Below, one piece after another: positions 62,236 to 64,000 of a DNA stretch of 64,000 bases; position 1 is the stretch's first letter; every line of letters begins with the position of its first letter. Origin of the DNA: Kaistella sp. SH40-3 (GTDB lineage: Bacteria > Bacteroidota > Bacteroidia > Flavobacteriales > Weeksellaceae); the NCBI RefSeq assembly GCF_030686865.1, contig NZ_JAQYUS010000001.1, positions 434,001 through 498,000 on the forward strand, given 5' to 3'. The position numbers and the translations under genes were made by a program. Under the pieces are notes generated by a model that was not told the DNA's origin, did not search any database, and worked only from the letters and a program-made list of their open reading frames with translations.

Positions 62236-62280
62236 AAGATTCGAAGAAATTTTAAAATACAAATACTTAGTATAAAAATA

Positions 62281-63174
62281 ATGTATCACAATCCTGTTTT
62301 ACTGAAAAAAAGTGTCGATGATTTGATAACGAATCCAGACGGAATATACGTGGATTGCACTTTCGGCGGTGGCGGTCATTCGCGTGAAATACTGAGTAGA
62401 CTTTCTGAGAAGGGGGAATTGTACGGTTTCGATCAGGATTTAGATGCTTTAAAAAACACAATCGACGATCCTAGATTTACACTGGTTAATCAAAATTTTC
62501 GGTTTTTAGAAAATGCCTTAATGATGTATGGCGTTTCTAAAATTGATGGTGTGTTAGCGGATTTCGGGGTTTCTTCTCATCAGTTTGATGAAGCGGAAAG
62601 AGGTTTTTCGACCCGAAGTAACGCTCCGCTCGATATGAGAATGAATGTAATGCAACTTTTGGATGCGAAAAAAGTGATTAATGAATATGAGGAAGAATAT
62701 ATCGCAGACATCTTGTATCAATACGGAGAAATTCGGGAATCAAGAAAGTTAGCAAGAGAAATTGTTAACCAAAGAAAATTGAAACCAATCGAAACGACGG
62801 AGGATTTAAAAAAACTCTTCAGTTATATTCCACAGTTTAAGCAAAATAAAGTTTACGCCCAGATTTTTCAAGCCATCAGAATAGAAGTTAATCAAGAGTT
62901 GGAAGTAATAAAAGAACTTTTGGTTCAGGCACACCGAATGTTAAAACCTGGCGGAAGATTAGTCGCAATTTCATACCATTCATTAGAAGATAGATTGGTA
63001 AAGAGATTTTTGAAAAATGGAATGTTCGAAGGTGAACCTGCAAGAGACATTTATGGAAATTTTTCTAAATCATTTGATCTTTTACAAACAAAAGCAGTAG
63101 TTCCCGATCAAGAAGAAATTAAAGAAAACTCGAGAGCAAGAAGTGCAAAATTAAGAACAGGAATAAAGATATAA
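62281..63174 (+). CDS. rsmH: 16S rRNA (cytosine(1402)-N4)-methyltransferase
   Basis: Methylates N4 of C1402 in the decoding centre of 16S rRNA (formerly MraW). The 297-residue protein has the AdoMet loop CTFGGGGHSREIL at 26-38, the catalytic region LADFGVSSHQFDEAERGFS and the C-terminal SYHSLEDRLVKRF. Second gene of the mra/fts cluster. Confidence 0.97.
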   Translation: MYHNPVLLKKSVDDLITNPDGIYVDCTFGGGGHSREILSRLSEKGELYGFDQDLDALKNTIDDPRFTLVNQNFRFLENALMMYGVSKIDGVLADFGVSSHQFDEAERGFSTRSNAPLDMRMNVMQLLDAKKVINEYEEEYIADILYQYGEIRESRKLAREIVNQRKLKPIETTEDLKKLFSYIPQFKQNKVYAQIFQAIRIEVNQELEVIKELLVQAHRMLKPGGRLVAISYHSLEDRLVKRFLKNGMFEGEPARDIYGNFSKSFDLLQTKAVVPDQEEIKENSRARSAKLRTGIKI

Positions 63175-63218
63175 GCAATTGATAATAAGGAATTAGCAAT
63201 AATTACTTATTTATCATC

Positions 63219-63590
63219 ATGAATATGGCAAAAAGACCAACAAATCGCCCACAAAAGAAATTAACTCTTATTGATATTTTAAAAGGTAATTTCTTGAACC
63301 GTGATGAAGTAAAAATTCATTATCGGTATTTTTTGTTGGTGTTCTTTTTATTAATGATTATGATTTACAGCAACCATTTGGTGAGCAAGAAAATCGAACA
63401 TGTTAATATTTTAAAAGAGCAGACAGAAGAGTTTAAATCCAGAAATGCTTATGCACAAAGCCGGCTTATAAAAGTAAAATTAGAATCAGAATTAGGAAAA
63501 GAAATGGTGCAGGATTCCTTGCTATCATTAGAAAATCATCCACATAAGATATTGATAAAATTAGATAGTTTAGATGGCAGTACAAAATGA
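63219..63590 (+). CDS. ftsL: FtsL-like cell division protein
   Basis: A 123-residue bitopic membrane protein: short basic cytoplasmic start (MAKRPTNRPQKK), one membrane helix at about 38-58 and a periplasmic coiled coil (IEHVNILKEQTEEFKSRNAY and on). FtsL sequence is poorly conserved; size, topology and position between rsmH and the FtsI-type PBP carry the call. The second ATG two codons in (63225) may be the true start. Its end overlaps the next gene by 17 bases. Confidence 0.82.
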   Translation: MNMAKRPTNRPQKKLTLIDILKGNFLNRDEVKIHYRYFLLVFFLLMIMIYSNHLVSKKIEHVNILKEQTEEFKSRNAYAQSRLIKVKLESELGKEMVQDSLLSLENHPHKILIKLDSLDGSTK

Positions 63591-64000
63591 ATTTGAAAAA
63601 AAACGCTCAAACACATTGAGATGGGGCTACCTTTTTACAGGGTTTGCCTTCATTTTGTTTGTGGTGTTTCTTGGTCGAATTCTGTTTTTACAAAACACCA
63701 ACGTACAGGAAATAAAAGACGATTACATTAATAAAAATTACCGTGAAGCCACTTTAAAAGCAGCCCGCGGAAACCTCTACGCTTCAGATGGTTCTATCTT
63801 GGCAACTACTGTAATGCGCTACGATGTTTATCTCGATTTCAAAATTATTAAAGACACTGTTTACTCCAACAATATTGGTGCATTAACCGATTCATTATCA
63901 AAAATGTTCGGCAAACCTAGAAGTTATTTCAGAGACCGTTTTGATCAACAGAAAAAAGCCAAAAACCAATATTATTCTTTGGTTAAAGGACTGGATTTTG
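63574..64000 (+). CDS. ftsI: FtsI-type penicillin-binding protein, 3' end cut by window edge
   Basis: Class B PBP for septal cross-linking. Only the first 142 residues are visible: a cytoplasmic start, one membrane helix (about 17-38, GYLFTGFAFILFVVFLG), then KAARGNLYASDGSILATT, which matches the RGxIxDxxGxxLA signature near the start of the dimerisation domain. The transpeptidase motifs lie outside the window. The ATG at 63574 sits inside the ftsL end (17-base overlap), implying coupled translation. Position after mraZ-rsmH-ftsL favours FtsI over PBP2. Confidence 0.9.
   Translation, partial: MAVQNEFEKKRSNTLRWGYLFTGFAFILFVVFLGRILFLQNTNVQEIKDDYINKNYREATLKAARGNLYASDGSILATTVMRYDVYLDFKIIKDTVYSNNIGALTDSLSKMFGKPRSYFRDRFDQQKKAKNQYYSLVKGLDF

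Noticed and set aside
1-64000. CRISPR array, tRNA, rRNA, insertion sequence or prophage
   Set aside because: Looked for regularly spaced repeats, cloverleaf-like segments, transposase or phage motifs and found none.

Overview
The window is a low-GC, gene-dense piece of chromosome from a member of the Bacteroidota, most likely family Weeksellaceae (Chryseobacterium/Kaistella-like). The evidence is a GldH gliding lipoprotein, a type IX secretion C-terminal sorting domain, a GLPGLI-family protein, an S46 dipeptidyl-peptidase, a type III glutamine synthetase, and -7 promoter boxes of the TAnnTTTG type that are specific to this phylum. I see no rRNA, tRNA, CRISPR array, insertion sequence or prophage. 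Two genes are cut by the window edges: hemA on the left and an FtsI-like penicillin-binding protein on the right.

Layout. 1-6.9 kb: hemA diverges from the rod-shape operon mreB-mreC-mreD-mrdA-rodA, which ends in a strong terminator. 7-15 kb: an NlpC/P60 lipoprotein, type III glutamine synthetase, a DUF6909-like protein whose C-terminus resembles nucleoside phosphorylases, an M1 peptidase, coaX and tadA. 16-22 kb: two secreted proteins, prs-rplY, and a FadL-type porin followed by a GDSL lipoprotein. 22-29 kb: ricT-gldH-pbp1A, selO and a polytopic membrane protein. 29.5-35.6 kb, minus strand: glmM, a ParE-type toxin-antitoxin pair, a TPR protein, and the ferrous iron system feoA-feoB with a small Cys-rich partner. 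35.7-49 kb: accessory envelope genes (GLPGLI, outer-membrane barrel, JmjC-like, DoxX, M14 peptidase, AsmA-like, DUF2797, epimerase). 49-59.5 kb: secA, an alpha/beta hydrolase, a ROK kinase, msrA, DUF3267, S46 peptidase and a T9SS cargo protein. 59.6-64 kb: GNAT, engB and a hydrolase on the minus strand, then the start of the division and cell wall cluster mraZ-rsmH-ftsL-ftsI.

Much of the window serves the cell envelope: elongation (mre/rod), division (mra/fts), glycan polymerisation (PBP1A), UDP-GlcNAc supply (glmM), export (secA) and many signal-peptide or lipoprotein genes. Several -7 boxes sit only a few bases before the start codon, so some genes look nearly leaderless, and they correct several over-long starts.

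Points most worth a second look: a spaced TGGGA repeat ahead of mraZ that looks like the MraZ operator; an in-frame lipoprotein signal sequence ahead of msrA that has no start codon; the nucleoside-phosphorylase-like motifs in the DUF6909-like protein; GIY-YIG-like motifs in the DUF2797 protein; a palindrome over the feoA promoter; a micro-ORF with hairpin just before secA; and a toxin-antitoxin pair inserted behind glmM. I did not find a clearly new multi-gene system.
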